Notes: generated from the sequence alone by a model not told the origin. 64,000 bases of DNA from CAYPLH01 sp964411505 (GCA_964411505.1 CAYPLH010000013.1:16017-80016); one strand, 5' to 3'; counted from the stretch's first letter, positions 37,232 to 46,985 are shown. Numbers and translations: made by a program.

Positions 37232-37304
37232 GTTACTATTCGTAAGCTAGCTGAAGAGATAAAAACTTATGCAATGTTAGAAAAAATTTGCGAAATACAG
37301 CTTT
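37232..37304. repeat. Repeat family B, left-end fragment (copy 4)
   Basis: GGTTACTATTCGTAAGC, TAGCTGAAGAGATAAAAACT, GCAATGTTAG and GCGAAATACAGC match the left 70 bp of the full elements. It ends exactly at the stop codon of the YyaC-like gene. Confidence 0.65.
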
Positions 37305-37943
37305 CTATTCACTTACATTTTTAAGATTCCCACGCTCTTGTAGCCTCATGCAAGGTAAAAAATTATCTCCGCCAATATATACCTTTTTTAAAGCATACTT
37401 TATTCCAAGTGAAATGATATCTGCCAGCTTCATTACTACACCAAGACGAGTGTTCTGCAAAATTATAAAATCCATGAACCCACCGAAATTCACAATGCCA
37501 GTTATATGAATATCTCCCACTGGTTCAAGTTGCTTATTGACCCCCGATCCTGGTCTTATTGGACCTTGTCCAACCGAAATCCATCCAACATGGTTCATCC
37601 GCCCCAAACAAGCATCAATAGCAATTATCAGAGGTTTTTTATATGTTTGCTTAATTTCTTCCATAACCTCATTTAGGTTTTTTGCATGCACAGGATTTTC
37701 AAGAGTTCCATGAATAAAAATATTTCTATATTTTTGTCCTGCTGACCCAAGCTTATACCCTATCAGAGGTCCAAGACTGTCACCGGTAGACCTGTCTGTA
37801 CCTATACATACAAATACAATAGGATTATACTCAAAATCCGGGCTTTGCTTTATGAAGTGGAACAGGGCATCTGAAACATCCAAAAAAGCCCTCTTACTGT
37901 TGGCATCTATATAGCATTGCTTTTGAGCAGTATTTAACGACAT
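37305..37943 (-). CDS. YyaC-like spore protease family protein
   Basis: 212 residues from the ATG at 37941-37943, with GGGAGG 6 nt upstream. It matches the YyaC/GPR-like family: [47 protein letters not shown] and [19 protein letters not shown]. The fold is shared with spore germination protease GPR; conserved Asp residues in GTDRSTGD and AIDACLG match the family. Expressed in spore formers; the substrate of YyaC is not established. A short copy of repeat B abuts its 3' end. Confidence 0.9.
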   Translation of the reverse strand: MSLNTAQKQCYIDANSKRAFLDVSDALFHFIKQSPDFEYNPIVFVCIGTDRSTGDSLGPLIGYKLGSAGQKYRNIFIHGTLENPVHAKNLNEVMEEIKQTYKKPLIIAIDACLGRMNHVGWISVGQGPIRPGSGVNKQLEPVGDIHITGIVNFGGFMDFIILQNTRLGVVMKLADIISLGIKYALKKVYIGGDNFLPCMRLQERGNLKNVSE

Positions 37944-38324
37944 AAATATCCTCCCGATATTCAATTAATTTCAAGTAACAAGTTCCTCAATTTGGGCTGG
38001 ATTTACTCGGCAAATAATCTAATTTTTAAATTCACGCCAGATTGTAGCATCCGTTCTATATATTATTACCGTTGTGAGCTAAAATATTACAGAAGATCAT
38101 CAATCTGCTTTTTTGATTGTGAAGAGATGATTCTTCATGAAAGAAAAGCTACCTCTTAATAGACACCAACAATGGAGGTTAGTGTTACACAAATGTAATA
38201 TTGCAGTTAACACATGAATCTGTTATTATAAAATTGTACTTCATTTTACAATAATCGGGGTTAAATTACATGGTGTTTTGCTTGGTTTACCCGGTTATTT
38301 TTTTAAGGTGATGGGGGGCAGCTA
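37944..38324. other. Divergent intergenic region
   Basis: 381 bp between the YyaC-like gene and the PAS-PP2C gene. It must hold both promoters. A possible -10 (TATAAA, about 38225-38230) follows TTAACACATG, but spacing is poor. No RNA motif or long repeat is seen. Confidence 0.35.
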
Positions 38325-39422
38325 ATGAAAATAAACAATATTAAGCTTTCAACTTACGATATAATTGATGGAATGTCTGACTGGATTAGGGTTATTGACG
38401 AAAACAATAATATTATTTTTGCCAATAGAGCTATGTGTGAAGGGCTTTCAAAAGATATCTTTGGTATGAAATGTTATGAAGCAATAGGGAAATCAATGCC
38501 TTGTGAAAATTGTATTTCAAGACGTGCTGTATTTGAAGGTAAAGCTCACAGCAAGGAGGAAATTGTAGGAAACAGAGTTTTCTCTGTAATGAGTTCTCCC
38601 GTTCACAACGAATTTGGCGAGGTTGTTGCTGTAGTTGAAGTTCTTAGGGATATAACAGAAATGAGAAGATTGCAAAAAAGAATTCTAGATCAGAATCAGA
38701 AATTACAACGGGACGTTGAAGCTGCTAAATTACTACATTCTCAGCTTTTACCTGTTAATTTTAATCATAAAGGGGTCAACTTCTCCTACACTTATTTACC
38801 TTGTGATGATCTGGGAGGAGATTTTATTGATATTTTTTTAATTGACAAAGACCATATCGGGTTATATGTAGCTGATGTTTCAGGACATGGTCTGGCTGCA
38901 TCTTTGTTGACTGTTTTTTTATACTCAACTATGGACAAAAAATCTTTATCACCATCCCAGGCACTGTCCGAACTTTTTAACAAATTCGCTGAAAACAGTT
39001 TTAAAGAAGATTATTATATTACAGTCTTTTATGCAATACTGGATTTAAGAACCAAATCATTAACTTTTTCAAATGCCGGACATAATGCTTGTCCTGTCGC
39101 TTTCAACAAAAATAAACTAGAATTTTTACGTTCGCCCGGGTTTCCTATCAGCAACTGGACAGATACACCAGGCTATTGCGATGGTACATTAAATCTTGAT
39201 AAAGGTGACAGAATATTTTTCTATACTGACGGTATAGTAGAAATCCGCAACTCAAAAAACCAGCAATATGGCGAAGAACGGATACTTGATATTATTTTAA
39301 ATAACAAGGGCACACCAAAAGAAGTACTTGATGTAATGCTAAATAGCTTTAGTACCTTTACAGGTACTAAAAGACCCACATTCTATGATGATATAACTAT
39401 ATCTATTCTTGAAATCGAATAA
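38325..39422 (+). CDS. PAS domain-containing PP2C-type (SpoIIE-like) phosphatase
   Basis: 365 residues. The start ATG has GGGGGG about 7 nt upstream. The PAS domain (about 9-115) contains a cysteine cluster, Cys50-Tyr and PCENC (Cys60, Cys63), seen in PAS domains of anaerobes and possibly redox- or metal-linked. A coiled linker (RRLQKRILDQNQKLQRDVEAA, about 110-135) connects to the PP2C_SIG domain with LPCDDLGGDFIDIF, VADVSGHGLAASLLT, FSNAGHNACP and FYTDGIVEIRN, the usual Mn-binding aspartates. Such enzymes dephosphorylate anti-anti-sigma factors. No partner gene is adjacent. Confidence 0.92.
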   Translation: MKINNIKLSTYDIIDGMSDWIRVIDENNNIIFANRAMCEGLSKDIFGMKCYEAIGKSMPCENCISRRAVFEGKAHSKEEIVGNRVFSVMSSPVHNEFGEVVAVVEVLRDITEMRRLQKRILDQNQKLQRDVEAAKLLHSQLLPVNFNHKGVNFSYTYLPCDDLGGDFIDIFLIDKDHIGLYVADVSGHGLAASLLTVFLYSTMDKKSLSPSQALSELFNKFAENSFKEDYYITVFYAILDLRTKSLTFSNAGHNACPVAFNKNKLEFLRSPGFPISNWTDTPGYCDGTLNLDKGDRIFFYTDGIVEIRNSKNQQYGEERILDIILNNKGTPKEVLDVMLNSFSTFTGTKRPTFYDDITISILEIE

Positions 39423-39437
39423 ACATTATGATTTTTC

Positions 39438-39475
39438 CCCAGAAAGTGCATCCCATAGAATATGCTTTCTGGGGA
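39438..39475. terminator. Bidirectional terminator between the phosphatase gene and rnfB
   Basis: ccccagaaag (39438-39447) and ctttctgggg (39466-39475) are exact reverse complements between two convergent genes, with a T-run before the left arm that serves the rnfB transcript. Confidence 0.65.
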
Positions 39476-39507
39476 GTAATCGTATTTTAAAAAGGCAACT
39501 ATTAACT

Positions 39508-40344
39508 TCATTCATTGGCTGCAGCTGGTATATCTTTTTTGTATACCGGATACTTGTTTATAACATGATTTGGGCATACTTCAATACATTTGCCACAGTT
39601 GATACATAACTGCGGATTTATTCTGGCCACAAACCCGTCATTTGTAATAGCTCCTGATTCACATACCTTTGAGCACTTTCTGCAACCGATGCAACCCACC
39701 TTACATACACCTATAACAAACTTTCCTCTTTGAGGATTGTTGCATCTTACAGTATATTGCTTTTCGGGTGGAACTAGCTTGATAATACCTTTTGGACAAG
39801 CTTCAATACATTTACCACATCCAGTGCATAAAGACGCAATAACGCAAGCCAGACCGTTTTTTACCACAATGGCATCAAAAGGACACACCCTAGCACAATC
39901 GCCCATTCCTAGACAGCCATAATTACAAGCTGATGGACCGCCATGCAGTGAAGCTGCCGCTGAGCAATTGCTGATACCATAATATTCATATTTTAACTTG
40001 CTTTTTTCTTTATCTCCGCCACATAAAATTCTTGCAACCTTATTTGCCATATCAGCCTCAGAAATGTCCTTACCCAGAAGTTTACCTAGTCCTATTGCAA
40101 GTGCTGATCCACCTACCGAACACCCTGTTAGTTCTGCATTACCTGTAACTACCGCTTCAGCAAAACCATCACATCCTGAGTAACCACAGGCACCACAATT
40201 AGCGCCCGGTAACAACTCCCTTGCTGCTGTTATTCTTTCATCTTCTTTTACCTCAAACTTTTTTGAAACATAGGCAAGACCTAGTCCAAACAAAAGTCCA
40301 AGACCGCTTATAATACTAACGGGAGTTATAATCCCCTGTAACAT
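39508..40344 (-). CDS. rnfB: Electron transport complex subunit RnfB
   Basis: Soluble, membrane-tethered iron-sulfur subunit that takes electrons from reduced ferredoxin. 278 residues. An N-terminal transmembrane helix (about 6-25) is followed by the 4Fe-4S motif NCGACGYSGCDGFAEAV and a C-terminal ferredoxin region with CARVCPFD, CTGCGKCIEACPK, CIGCRKCSKVCES and CINCGKCIEVCPN. There are thus about five cluster sites, like other clostridial RnfB. It is the last gene of the cluster. Confidence 0.96.
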   Translation of the reverse strand: MLQGIITPVSIISGLGLLFGLGLAYVSKKFEVKEDERITAARELLPGANCGACGYSGCDGFAEAVVTGNAELTGCSVGGSALAIGLGKLLGKDISEADMANKVARILCGGDKEKSKLKYEYYGISNCSAAASLHGGPSACNYGCLGMGDCARVCPFDAIVVKNGLACVIASLCTGCGKCIEACPKGIIKLVPPEKQYTVRCNNPQRGKFVIGVCKVGCIGCRKCSKVCESGAITNDGFVARINPQLCINCGKCIEVCPNHVINKYPVYKKDIPAAANE

Positions 40345-40379
40345 TTTTTACCAACCCCTTCTTTAAAAGCTCAAGCTTT

Positions 40380-40958
40380 TTAACCAAACAATCCCTTGAA
40401 CCCAAAAAATGCTACCGAAACCAGTGCAGCTGCTATCATGGTTATGGGTAGTCCTTTAAGCGATTCAGGTACATCACAATGCTCTAGTCGTCCTCTTACT
40501 CCTGCAAAAAGCACAAGAGCCAGCATAAAGCCTACTCCGGCACCAAAGCTATAAATCACTGATCTTAAAATTGAATATTCCCTCTGTACATTTATAAGTG
40601 CCACACCAAGCACTGCGCAGTTGGTTGTTATAAGAGGAAGATAAATACCTAATGCCTTGTATAGAGGCGGCATAAATTTCTTTAGAATAACTTCAACAAA
40701 CTGAACCAGCGCTGCAATTACAAGAATAAATGTTATTGTCTGCAAATATTCAAGATTATAAGTGACAAGCAAAACATCATACACAAGCTTTGTAAAAAAC
40801 GAGGCAATCGTCATTACAAATATGACTGCTCCACTCATGCCTATAGCAGTAGAAAGGTTTTTTGAAACACCAAGGAAGGGACATATCCCCAAAAACTGTG
40901 AAAGAACGAAGTTCTCAACTAAAATGGCGCTCATTATTATAACTATCATTTCTCTCAT
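40380..40958 (-). CDS. rnfA: Electron transport complex subunit RnfA
   Basis: Integral membrane subunit, 192 residues with six transmembrane helices. The family signature ENFVLSQFLGICPFLGVSK is near the N-terminus, and CAVLGVAL provides a conserved membrane cysteine. RnfA and RnfE are inverted homologues that bind a membrane-embedded iron-sulfur cluster and form the electron path. The start overlaps the rnfE stop. Confidence 0.96.
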   Translation of the reverse strand: MREMIVIIMSAILVENFVLSQFLGICPFLGVSKNLSTAIGMSGAVIFVMTIASFFTKLVYDVLLVTYNLEYLQTITFILVIAALVQFVEVILKKFMPPLYKALGIYLPLITTNCAVLGVALINVQREYSILRSVIYSFGAGVGFMLALVLFAGVRGRLEHCDVPESLKGLPITMIAAALVSVAFFGFKGLFG

Positions 40959-41614
40959 CAGGCTTCAACCCCCTTTTCGCACTCACCACAATTCATTGCG
41001 CATGACCTACATCCTGTATGTCGTACTTTAACTGATGATACCTTGTTTAATATCCCTACAACAGCACCAAATGCTAAGAATCCACCCGGAGGAAGTATCA
41101 TAATTATTGCCGGATCAATCAATCCAGCAGTCAGGTTAATACCAAACCATGTACCATTACCTAGTATTTCTCTAATTGAGCCAATGAGTAAAAGCGCAAG
41201 AGTAAACCCTAAGCCCATCCCTATTCCATCTAAAATTGAGTAAAAAACCGTGTTCTTATTAGCGTACATTTCTGCTCTGGCAAGTATTATACAATTAACA
41301 ACTATAAGCGGTATATAAATACCAAGTGATTTATCAAGTTCGGGTAAATACGCTTTTAGAAGCATCTGAACTATTGTAACAAATCCAGCAATAATAGTTA
41401 TATATGCAGGTATACGCACCTTATCAGGTATTTGCTTTCGAAAAAGCGATATTACTGCATTAGATCCTATAAGCACCAATGTTGCTGCTATCCCCATTCC
41501 TATTCCGTTTATGGCTGATGTTGTTATGGCAAGCGTAGGGCAAGTACCAAGCACCAATCTCAATGTTGGGTTTTCCTTAATTATTCCGTTAGTTAATGTC
41601 TTTACAGCTTTCAC
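40958..41614 (-). CDS. rnfE: Electron transport complex subunit RnfE
   Basis: Integral membrane subunit, 218 residues with six transmembrane helices. ENPTLRLVLGTCPTLAITTSA and VNCIILARAEMYA are typical. The C-terminal tail HTGCRSCAMNCGECEKG has five cysteines in a short span, an extension found in some clostridial RnfE proteins whose role I cannot state. It overlaps rnfG by 4 bp (ATGA) and rnfA by 1 bp. Confidence 0.95.
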   Translation of the reverse strand: MKAVKTLTNGIIKENPTLRLVLGTCPTLAITTSAINGIGMGIAATLVLIGSNAVISLFRKQIPDKVRIPAYITIIAGFVTIVQMLLKAYLPELDKSLGIYIPLIVVNCIILARAEMYANKNTVFYSILDGIGMGLGFTLALLLIGSIREILGNGTWFGINLTAGLIDPAIIMILPPGGFLAFGAVVGILNKVSSVKVRHTGCRSCAMNCGECEKGVEA

Positions 41615-42207
41615 TTTGCCTCCCCCTTCCCAGAAATTACTGCCATTGCGTCCACTGCTTTTTGAACAGCTTCAGTAACAGCGCTTGATGTTACGGTTGC
41701 ACCACTTACTGCCTGAATCTCTTCTTGCTTCAACTTGTTTGACTTTACGACTTTTAGCAAACTTTGAGGACTGATATTAAAAAATTGCGTAATAAATGGT
41801 TCATCTGAGGCTTTTAAACCCAGTCCGGGAGTCTCTTGACTTTCACTTATCTTAACTCCTTTAATTTCGCCATCGTTATTTATTCCTACAATGGTTTTAA
41901 TATTTCCACCATAACCCTTCGCAATAACTGTAAACACGTATCCGACAATACTGTTATCCTTTTTGCCTTCACTTGCTTCAGTTACAATACCAAGCTCTGA
42001 ATGCTCAGCAAGAAGCTCTTCGAGATTTTCTATTGCAAAAAAACTGTCAGCCTCACTCAAAACTTCCTTCTTTGCATTCTCTGCATCAATCCTGCCACGT
42101 TCTTCTATTACATCGGCAGTCACATAGTTGGTCACTGCAAGACACAAAGATACAATAAAACATATTAAAAATAAAGAAATGGTTGGTTTGAATATTTCAC
42201 GCTGCAT
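41611..42207 (-). CDS. rnfG: Electron transport complex subunit RnfG
   Basis: Single-span membrane protein with an extracytoplasmic FMN-binding domain; 198 residues from the ATG at 42205-42207, with GGGGGTGA about 4 nt upstream. A transmembrane segment at about 10-30 is followed by an FMN domain with GYGGNIKTIVGIN and SETPGLG-like SQETPGLGLKA. The Thr in SGATVTSSAV carries covalent FMN in the family. It overlaps rnfD by 11 bp. Confidence 0.95.
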   Translation of the reverse strand: MQREIFKPTISLFLICFIVSLCLAVTNYVTADVIEERGRIDAENAKKEVLSEADSFFAIENLEELLAEHSELGIVTEASEGKKDNSIVGYVFTVIAKGYGGNIKTIVGINNDGEIKGVKISESQETPGLGLKASDEPFITQFFNISPQSLLKVVKSNKLKQEEIQAVSGATVTSSAVTEAVQKAVDAMAVISGKGEAK

Positions 42208-43150
42208 TTTTGTCACCCCCAAAACTTACTGGCACTGTATACCTGTCAATAAGCGGTGTTACTATATTCATTAGAAGTATTGCAAAGGATACGCCTTCAG
42301 GATAATTGGTATAAAGACGAATTATAGCGGTTAAAAGACCACAGCCTAAACCAAAAATTATCTTTCCTTTTATTGTGACTGGTGTTGTAGAATAATCAGT
42401 AGCCATAAAGAACGCTCCCAAAATTAATCCACCAGCCATGATATGATACAGGAAATCACCTGTAAAAAAGCCGTTCCCACCAAAAATCCAACTAAAAAGC
42501 CCTGAAGCCAAAATAAACATTAGAGGTATCTCAATGCGGATAACCCTTCTTATAAGCAGATATATTGCTCCTATCAACAATGCAAGTACTGAAGTCTCTC
42601 CTATACAACCTGCTATGTTGCCACTAAAAAGACTCATGTAACTTGGAAGGGTAATACCCTGTACTTCAGCTCCACCTTTTATTATAGCTAGCGGAGTTGC
42701 TGATGAAACCCCATCAGGGAAAATCCAATTTGTCATATGAATAGGCCAAGAAATTAAAAGTATAACTCTTGCAGCCAGTGCCGGGTTCATAAAATTTTGC
42801 CCGATTCCACCAAACAACTGCTTTATTACTACTATAGCCAATACTGCACCTACCGCTGTGATCCACAGTGGAATTGCAGGTGGCAGGCATAATCCAAGCA
42901 AAAGTCCTGACACAACAGCACTAAAATCACCTATTGTCTGTTCTCTTTTTAATACCTTCCTCGTAAAATATTCAGCCAAAACAGCAGTAAGCACTGATAC
43001 CAGCAATACCAAAGCCGCTCGGCTGCCAAAATAGTAAACACCTGCTAATGATGCGGGTAATAATGCTAATACAACATCTATCATTATATTTTTGGTGTCC
43101 GTCCTGCCCCTAACGTGTGGAGAAGAACTCACCAGTAAACTGTTTCCCAA
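42197..43150 (-). CDS. rnfD: Electron transport complex subunit RnfD
   Basis: Integral membrane subunit, 317 residues. The N-terminus SSPHVRGRTDTKNIMIDVV is diagnostic. FGGIGQNFMNPALAARVIL and the SATPLAIIK segment (covalent FMN threonine in the family) are present. It takes part in coupling electron transfer to Na+ or H+ export. rnfC lies 47 bp upstream and rnfG overlaps its end. Confidence 0.96.
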   Translation of the reverse strand: MGNSLLVSSSPHVRGRTDTKNIMIDVVLALLPASLAGVYYFGSRAALVLLVSVLTAVLAEYFTRKVLKREQTIGDFSAVVSGLLLGLCLPPAIPLWITAVGAVLAIVVIKQLFGGIGQNFMNPALAARVILLISWPIHMTNWIFPDGVSSATPLAIIKGGAEVQGITLPSYMSLFSGNIAGCIGETSVLALLIGAIYLLIRRVIRIEIPLMFILASGLFSWIFGGNGFFTGDFLYHIMAGGLILGAFFMATDYSTTPVTIKGKIIFGLGCGLLTAIIRLYTNYPEGVSFAILLMNIVTPLIDRYTVPVSFGGDKNAA

Positions 43151-43197
43151 CTTTCATTCCCCCTCATCCAAAATTAATGTCATTTTATAATAAGCAT

Positions 43198-44520
43198 TTA
43201 TCCTGCCTTATTTTTTTGTGATGCCTTTTTAACCTTTTCCTTGCCAAGCCTTATTGACTGGACAAGATTTATCTTTGCAGGACATCCATAAGTACAGGTT
43301 CCACATTCAATACAATCCATTATATGAAATTTTTTAAGTGCTTCTTGGTCATCTCTTAATGCTGCTTTATCTAAGTGAAGGGGTAGAAGATTCATAGGAC
43401 ATGTGGTAACACAGCGACCGCACCTTATACAAGCATTCTCTTTAGGAAGCTTTGCGGCAAGCTCATCGAACGCAAGAAGTGCATTGGTTTGCTTTAATAC
43501 CGGCATATCCATTGTAAACAACGCAATTCCCATCATAGGTCCACCCATGATTATTTTATGAGGTTCTTTATCAAACCCTCCGCAAAATTCAAATACATCA
43601 GACACTTTTGTGCCAATTGGCACTTCCACATTTCCAGGATTTTTTATCGCAGAACCATCAACGGTAATTCTCTTTTTTATAAGAGGCATGCCTGTTTTAA
43701 GGTACTCCGCCAAAAACGCAATACTGGTTACATTCATCACAATAACACCTATGTCAGCAGGAAGCTTACCTATAGGTACCCTGCGACCAGTCAGAGAATA
43801 TATCAACATTTTTTCTGCGCCTTGAGGATAGCGAGTTTTAAGCGCTTTGACCAAAACTCCTTTTTTTTCAGATAAAAGTTTTTTCAAAAGATCAATCGCT
43901 TCAGGTTTATTATCCTCTACTCCGATAACTACATTGCTTACATTAAGCAATTTTGATACCACTTCAATACCTTCAATTACGTTGACTGGATTCTCAATTA
44001 TCTCTCTAAAATCAGAAGTTATATAAGGCTCACATTCAGCTGCATTTATAACCAGAGTATCAATTTTCTTATCCTCTGGAGGATTAAGCTTAATATGTGC
44101 GGGAAATCCGGCTCCGCCAAGCCCAACAAGCCCTGAATCACGAATTGCGGTCAAAAGCTCTTCTCTGCTGTTATATACAGGTGGCTTCACATCTTCATGC
44201 ACTTCCTGTTTGCCGTCAGTCTTAATTACAACTGTTGCAACATTGGTACCATTAGAGTATAGCATTGCACTGATATCTTTAACTACACCTGAAACGCTTG
44301 AATGAATTGGTACAGAAACGAAACTATCCGAAGCTCCTATTACTTGGCCTACCTTAACCATATCACCATCTTTTACGACAGGCTTGCAGGGCGCACCTAT
44401 ATGCTGGAGCATTGGAATAACAACTTCCTCGGGAACACTCATTTTCACAGTTCCCATTTGGGTAGTGTTTTTACAGTGTGGTACACTTACACCACCCTTA
44501 AACAAACTCGTTAATGACAT
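43198..44520 (-). CDS. rnfC: Electron transport complex subunit RnfC
   Basis: NADH-binding peripheral subunit that reduces NAD+; 440 residues from the ATG at 44518-44520 with GAGG just upstream (the frame extends 17 codons without support). The glycine-rich nucleotide site GLVGLGGAGFPAHIKL and VINAAECEPYITSDFR are typical. Two 4Fe-4S motifs are CIRCGRCVTTCPMNLLP and CIECGTCTYGCPAKINL. First gene of rnfCDGEAB, the clostridial order, which conserves energy from ferredoxin oxidation. Confidence 0.96.
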   Translation of the reverse strand: MSLTSLFKGGVSVPHCKNTTQMGTVKMSVPEEVVIPMLQHIGAPCKPVVKDGDMVKVGQVIGASDSFVSVPIHSSVSGVVKDISAMLYSNGTNVATVVIKTDGKQEVHEDVKPPVYNSREELLTAIRDSGLVGLGGAGFPAHIKLNPPEDKKIDTLVINAAECEPYITSDFREIIENPVNVIEGIEVVSKLLNVSNVVIGVEDNKPEAIDLLKKLLSEKKGVLVKALKTRYPQGAEKMLIYSLTGRRVPIGKLPADIGVIVMNVTSIAFLAEYLKTGMPLIKKRITVDGSAIKNPGNVEVPIGTKVSDVFEFCGGFDKEPHKIIMGGPMMGIALFTMDMPVLKQTNALLAFDELAAKLPKENACIRCGRCVTTCPMNLLPLHLDKAALRDDQEALKKFHIMDCIECGTCTYGCPAKINLVQSIRLGKEKVKKASQKNKAG

Positions 44521-44969
44521 TACCTCGACCCCATTTTCTTGTAAAATACGCAATTTAACGTAAAAATACAATTATGGCATCATTCAAAACATAGAGCTAT
44601 GATTAGCGGTAAAAGCCAAGTTTGCCCATATTTTATCCAATAGACACCATCTTTGATTTCAATTATTAAATTTGCGTCAGACACCCACGTTCATAATAAC
44701 ATATTATAAAAGAAAAGAAAACAGAAAGTTTGGTTTTTTTGAAAACTAATTTTCATACAAACATAGAATTATCAGCATTCTCAAGGTTTTGGGAGTGAAC
44801 ATTGTATACAATTTAACAATCTTTTTTTAAACTCAAATATTAAATTTTAAATGATTTTCCCTAAAAAGACGAGATCTAATCTGGTATGTAATATAAACTA
44901 CACAAACAAGTACGTTAACACTAATGGTATGTGAAGCTCATTAAGATATTTTTTAAAATTGAACATTAC
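44521..44969. other. rnf promoter region and prmC downstream region
   Basis: 449 bp without a gene. It must contain the rnf operon promoter. A perfect 12-bp palindrome ATTGTATACAAT (44801-44812) is followed by TTAACAAT and could be a regulator site, possibly GntR-like. No Rex-type site or riboswitch is recognisable. Confidence 0.4.
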
Positions 44970-45830
44970 TTATTTGATTTTCCCAAAAACTACTCTATCA
45001 ATTCCAGATAGATCTTTAATTACTCTAATATTAGAAAAGCTTTCACTCATCATGTAAGAGACTAGCGCAGCCTGTCCTACCCCCACTTCAAGGGCAAGAA
45101 ATCCACCTTTTTTTATATAAGCTATGCTTTGCTTGATAATTTCTCTGTAATAAAAAAGACCATCATCTCCACCGTCAAGTGCAATAAGCGGTTCATGATC
45201 TTTTACCTCAGTCTGGAGAATTTCTATGTCGGATGATGGTATATAAGGAGGGTTAGAAACTATAACATCGAATTTTTCAGTTTCATTGAGCTTTTCAAAA
45301 AGATTACTTTCAATAAAAGTTATTCTATCAGTAACTTCCAGACTTGAAGCATTTAGTTGAGCTATCCTAAGAGCTTCTTTGGATATATCCAACGCGGTGA
45401 CCAAAGCATTTTTAATATAAAATGCCAAGCAAATAGCAATGCACCCAGATCCCGTACCAATATCTAGTATGTTTATTTTATTTTTATTGATAGATTCTGA
45501 AATTTTTATGACATGTTCAACAAGAAGCTCTGTTTCAGGTCTTGGAATCAGCACATCTGGTGTTACAATAAAAGAAAGCGATATGAACTCATTTTTTCCA
45601 ATAATATATTGAAGAGGTTTCCCTTTTGCTCTTTGTTCAATCATCGTGTTATACTTCTTAATTTCATTGACATCCACATATTCATCTCCATGCGAATACA
45701 AAAAAATCCTGTCGCACAAAAGAACATGGCAAAGTATAACCCCGGCATTTAATACCGGGGATTCTATGTTGTGCTTTTTTAATTTACTAACCCCATTAAA
45801 GATAAGTTCACTTATAGTTAAAGAGTGCAT
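44970..45830 (-). CDS. prmC: Peptide chain release factor N5-glutamine methyltransferase
   Basis: Methylates the GGQ glutamine of release factors RF1 and RF2. 286 residues. An N-terminal helical domain ends at KPLQYIIGKNEF. The SAM site is DIGTGSGC (123-130) and the catalytic NPPY motif is at 193-196 (VSNPPYIPSSDIE). IPRPETE (95-101) is also conserved. It overlaps the DUF1385 gene by 13 bp. prfA, often adjacent, is not in this window. Confidence 0.95.
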   Translation of the reverse strand: MHSLTISELIFNGVSKLKKHNIESPVLNAGVILCHVLLCDRIFLYSHGDEYVDVNEIKKYNTMIEQRAKGKPLQYIIGKNEFISLSFIVTPDVLIPRPETELLVEHVIKISESINKNKINILDIGTGSGCIAICLAFYIKNALVTALDISKEALRIAQLNASSLEVTDRITFIESNLFEKLNETEKFDVIVSNPPYIPSSDIEILQTEVKDHEPLIALDGGDDGLFYYREIIKQSIAYIKKGGFLALEVGVGQAALVSYMMSESFSNIRVIKDLSGIDRVVFGKIK

Positions 45831-46765
45831 TTTTCGCCACTCTCATTATCAATCACTTCTTTAAGTGCAGTAATAGCCACTTCAATCTGTTCTGCATCCG
45901 GCTCTCTTGTTGTGAACTTTTGCAGAGCAAGTCCCGGTGCCGTAACTATCTTTACCCAGCTGGCTTCACTTCTTCCTGCAAACTTGATTATCTCGTAGGA
46001 TAACCCTGCAATGAGAGGAATAAGCAGCAGCCTTAATGTAATATTGATCAGCATGGTATGCCTTCCAATTATCGAAAAGACGAAAACACTCATGATCATC
46101 ACTACAAATAAAAATGCTGTACCGCAACGAGGATGTCTCGTTGTGTATTTTTTAACATTATCTACTGTCAACTCCTCATTGTGCTCATAGCAATGTATAG
46201 TTTTGTGTTCAGCGCCATGATATTCAAATACTCTTCTTACATCGTCCAGCCTTGAAACCAGAACAATATACCCCATAAACAGTGTCATTCTTATTAACCC
46301 TTCAAAAAGATTATAAAAAACTACGCTTCCTCCTGCGTTTTTGTTGAAACCTAAAAGTTCAGCTATTATATTTGGAAGAAGAATAAAGAGTCCGACACCT
46401 AAACCGACAGCTATAATGACCGATAAATAAATAATTGCATCCTGAAGTTTTTCCCCAAAAACCTTTTCCATAAATTTATCAAATTTTGAAGGTTCACTTT
46501 CTTCTTCATCTATTTCAAAAAATTCCGCTGAATACATGAGAGACCTCACGCCCAGCACCATTGTTTCAATTATTCCGACAGCCCCTCGCAAAACTGGCCA
46601 TTTTAAAAACTTATACTTCTGGGACAGACTTTTAACAGGCTTTCTTTCAAGGTGTATTTCACCGTCACTTTTCCTGATTGCTATTGCAAGGTTTTGTTTG
46701 CCTTTCATCATTATGCCTTCAATGAGGGCTTCGCCTCCATATTGACTTTGCTTTGTTTCACCCAT
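45818..46765 (-). CDS. DUF1385 membrane protein (YqhQ-like)
   Basis: 315 residues. QYGGEALIEGIMMKGKQNLAIAIRK at the N-terminus and VFEYHGAEHKTIHCYEHNEELTVDNVKKY, RHPRCGTAFLF in the middle are diagnostic. Several transmembrane segments are present (about 110-135, 150-175, 215-260). The conserved His/Cys residues (GAEHKTIHCYE, HPRCGT) suggest a metal site. Function unknown. The rpmE-DUF1385-prmC order recurs in Firmicutes. Confidence 0.92.
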   Translation of the reverse strand: MGETKQSQYGGEALIEGIMMKGKQNLAIAIRKSDGEIHLERKPVKSLSQKYKFLKWPVLRGAVGIIETMVLGVRSLMYSAEFFEIDEEESEPSKFDKFMEKVFGEKLQDAIIYLSVIIAVGLGVGLFILLPNIIAELLGFNKNAGGSVVFYNLFEGLIRMTLFMGYIVLVSRLDDVRRVFEYHGAEHKTIHCYEHNEELTVDNVKKYTTRHPRCGTAFLFVVMIMSVFVFSIIGRHTMLINITLRLLLIPLIAGLSYEIIKFAGRSEASWVKIVTAPGLALQKFTTREPDAEQIEVAITALKEVIDNESGEKCTL

Positions 46766-46910
46766 ATTTAAACCATCCCTTAATTATAGAATATATGCGG
46801 ACAAATCTCTTCTAAATCTGTTTTCGTGATTAACCCATAATTGATTCTATCATTAATTAAATTCGTTGTCTATTTATTTTGGATGGGTACCATGTAAGCA
46901 TCATAATAAT

Positions 46911-46965
46911 AGTTTCTGTTCAGACCCTCTGTAACTTGAGATATAACTGTGCAATAACGGAAACT
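46911..46965. repeat. Repeat family B, right-end fragment (copy 5, inverted)
   Basis: AGTTTCTGTTCAGACCCTCT, GTAACTTGAGATATAACTGT and GCAATAACGGAAACT are the reverse complement of the right end of copy 1. It sits between rpmE and the DUF1385 gene and is followed by a TTACTTTCCTAGACAAAG stretch resembling the end of repeat A. Confidence 0.7.
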
Positions 46966-46985
46966 AATAATTACTTTCCTAGACA

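Noticed and set aside
44801..44812. Palindrome ATTGTATACAAT taken as a Rex operator for the rnf genes.
   Set aside because: It does not match the Rex consensus TTGTGA-N6-TCACAA. It is kept only as an unassigned palindrome.
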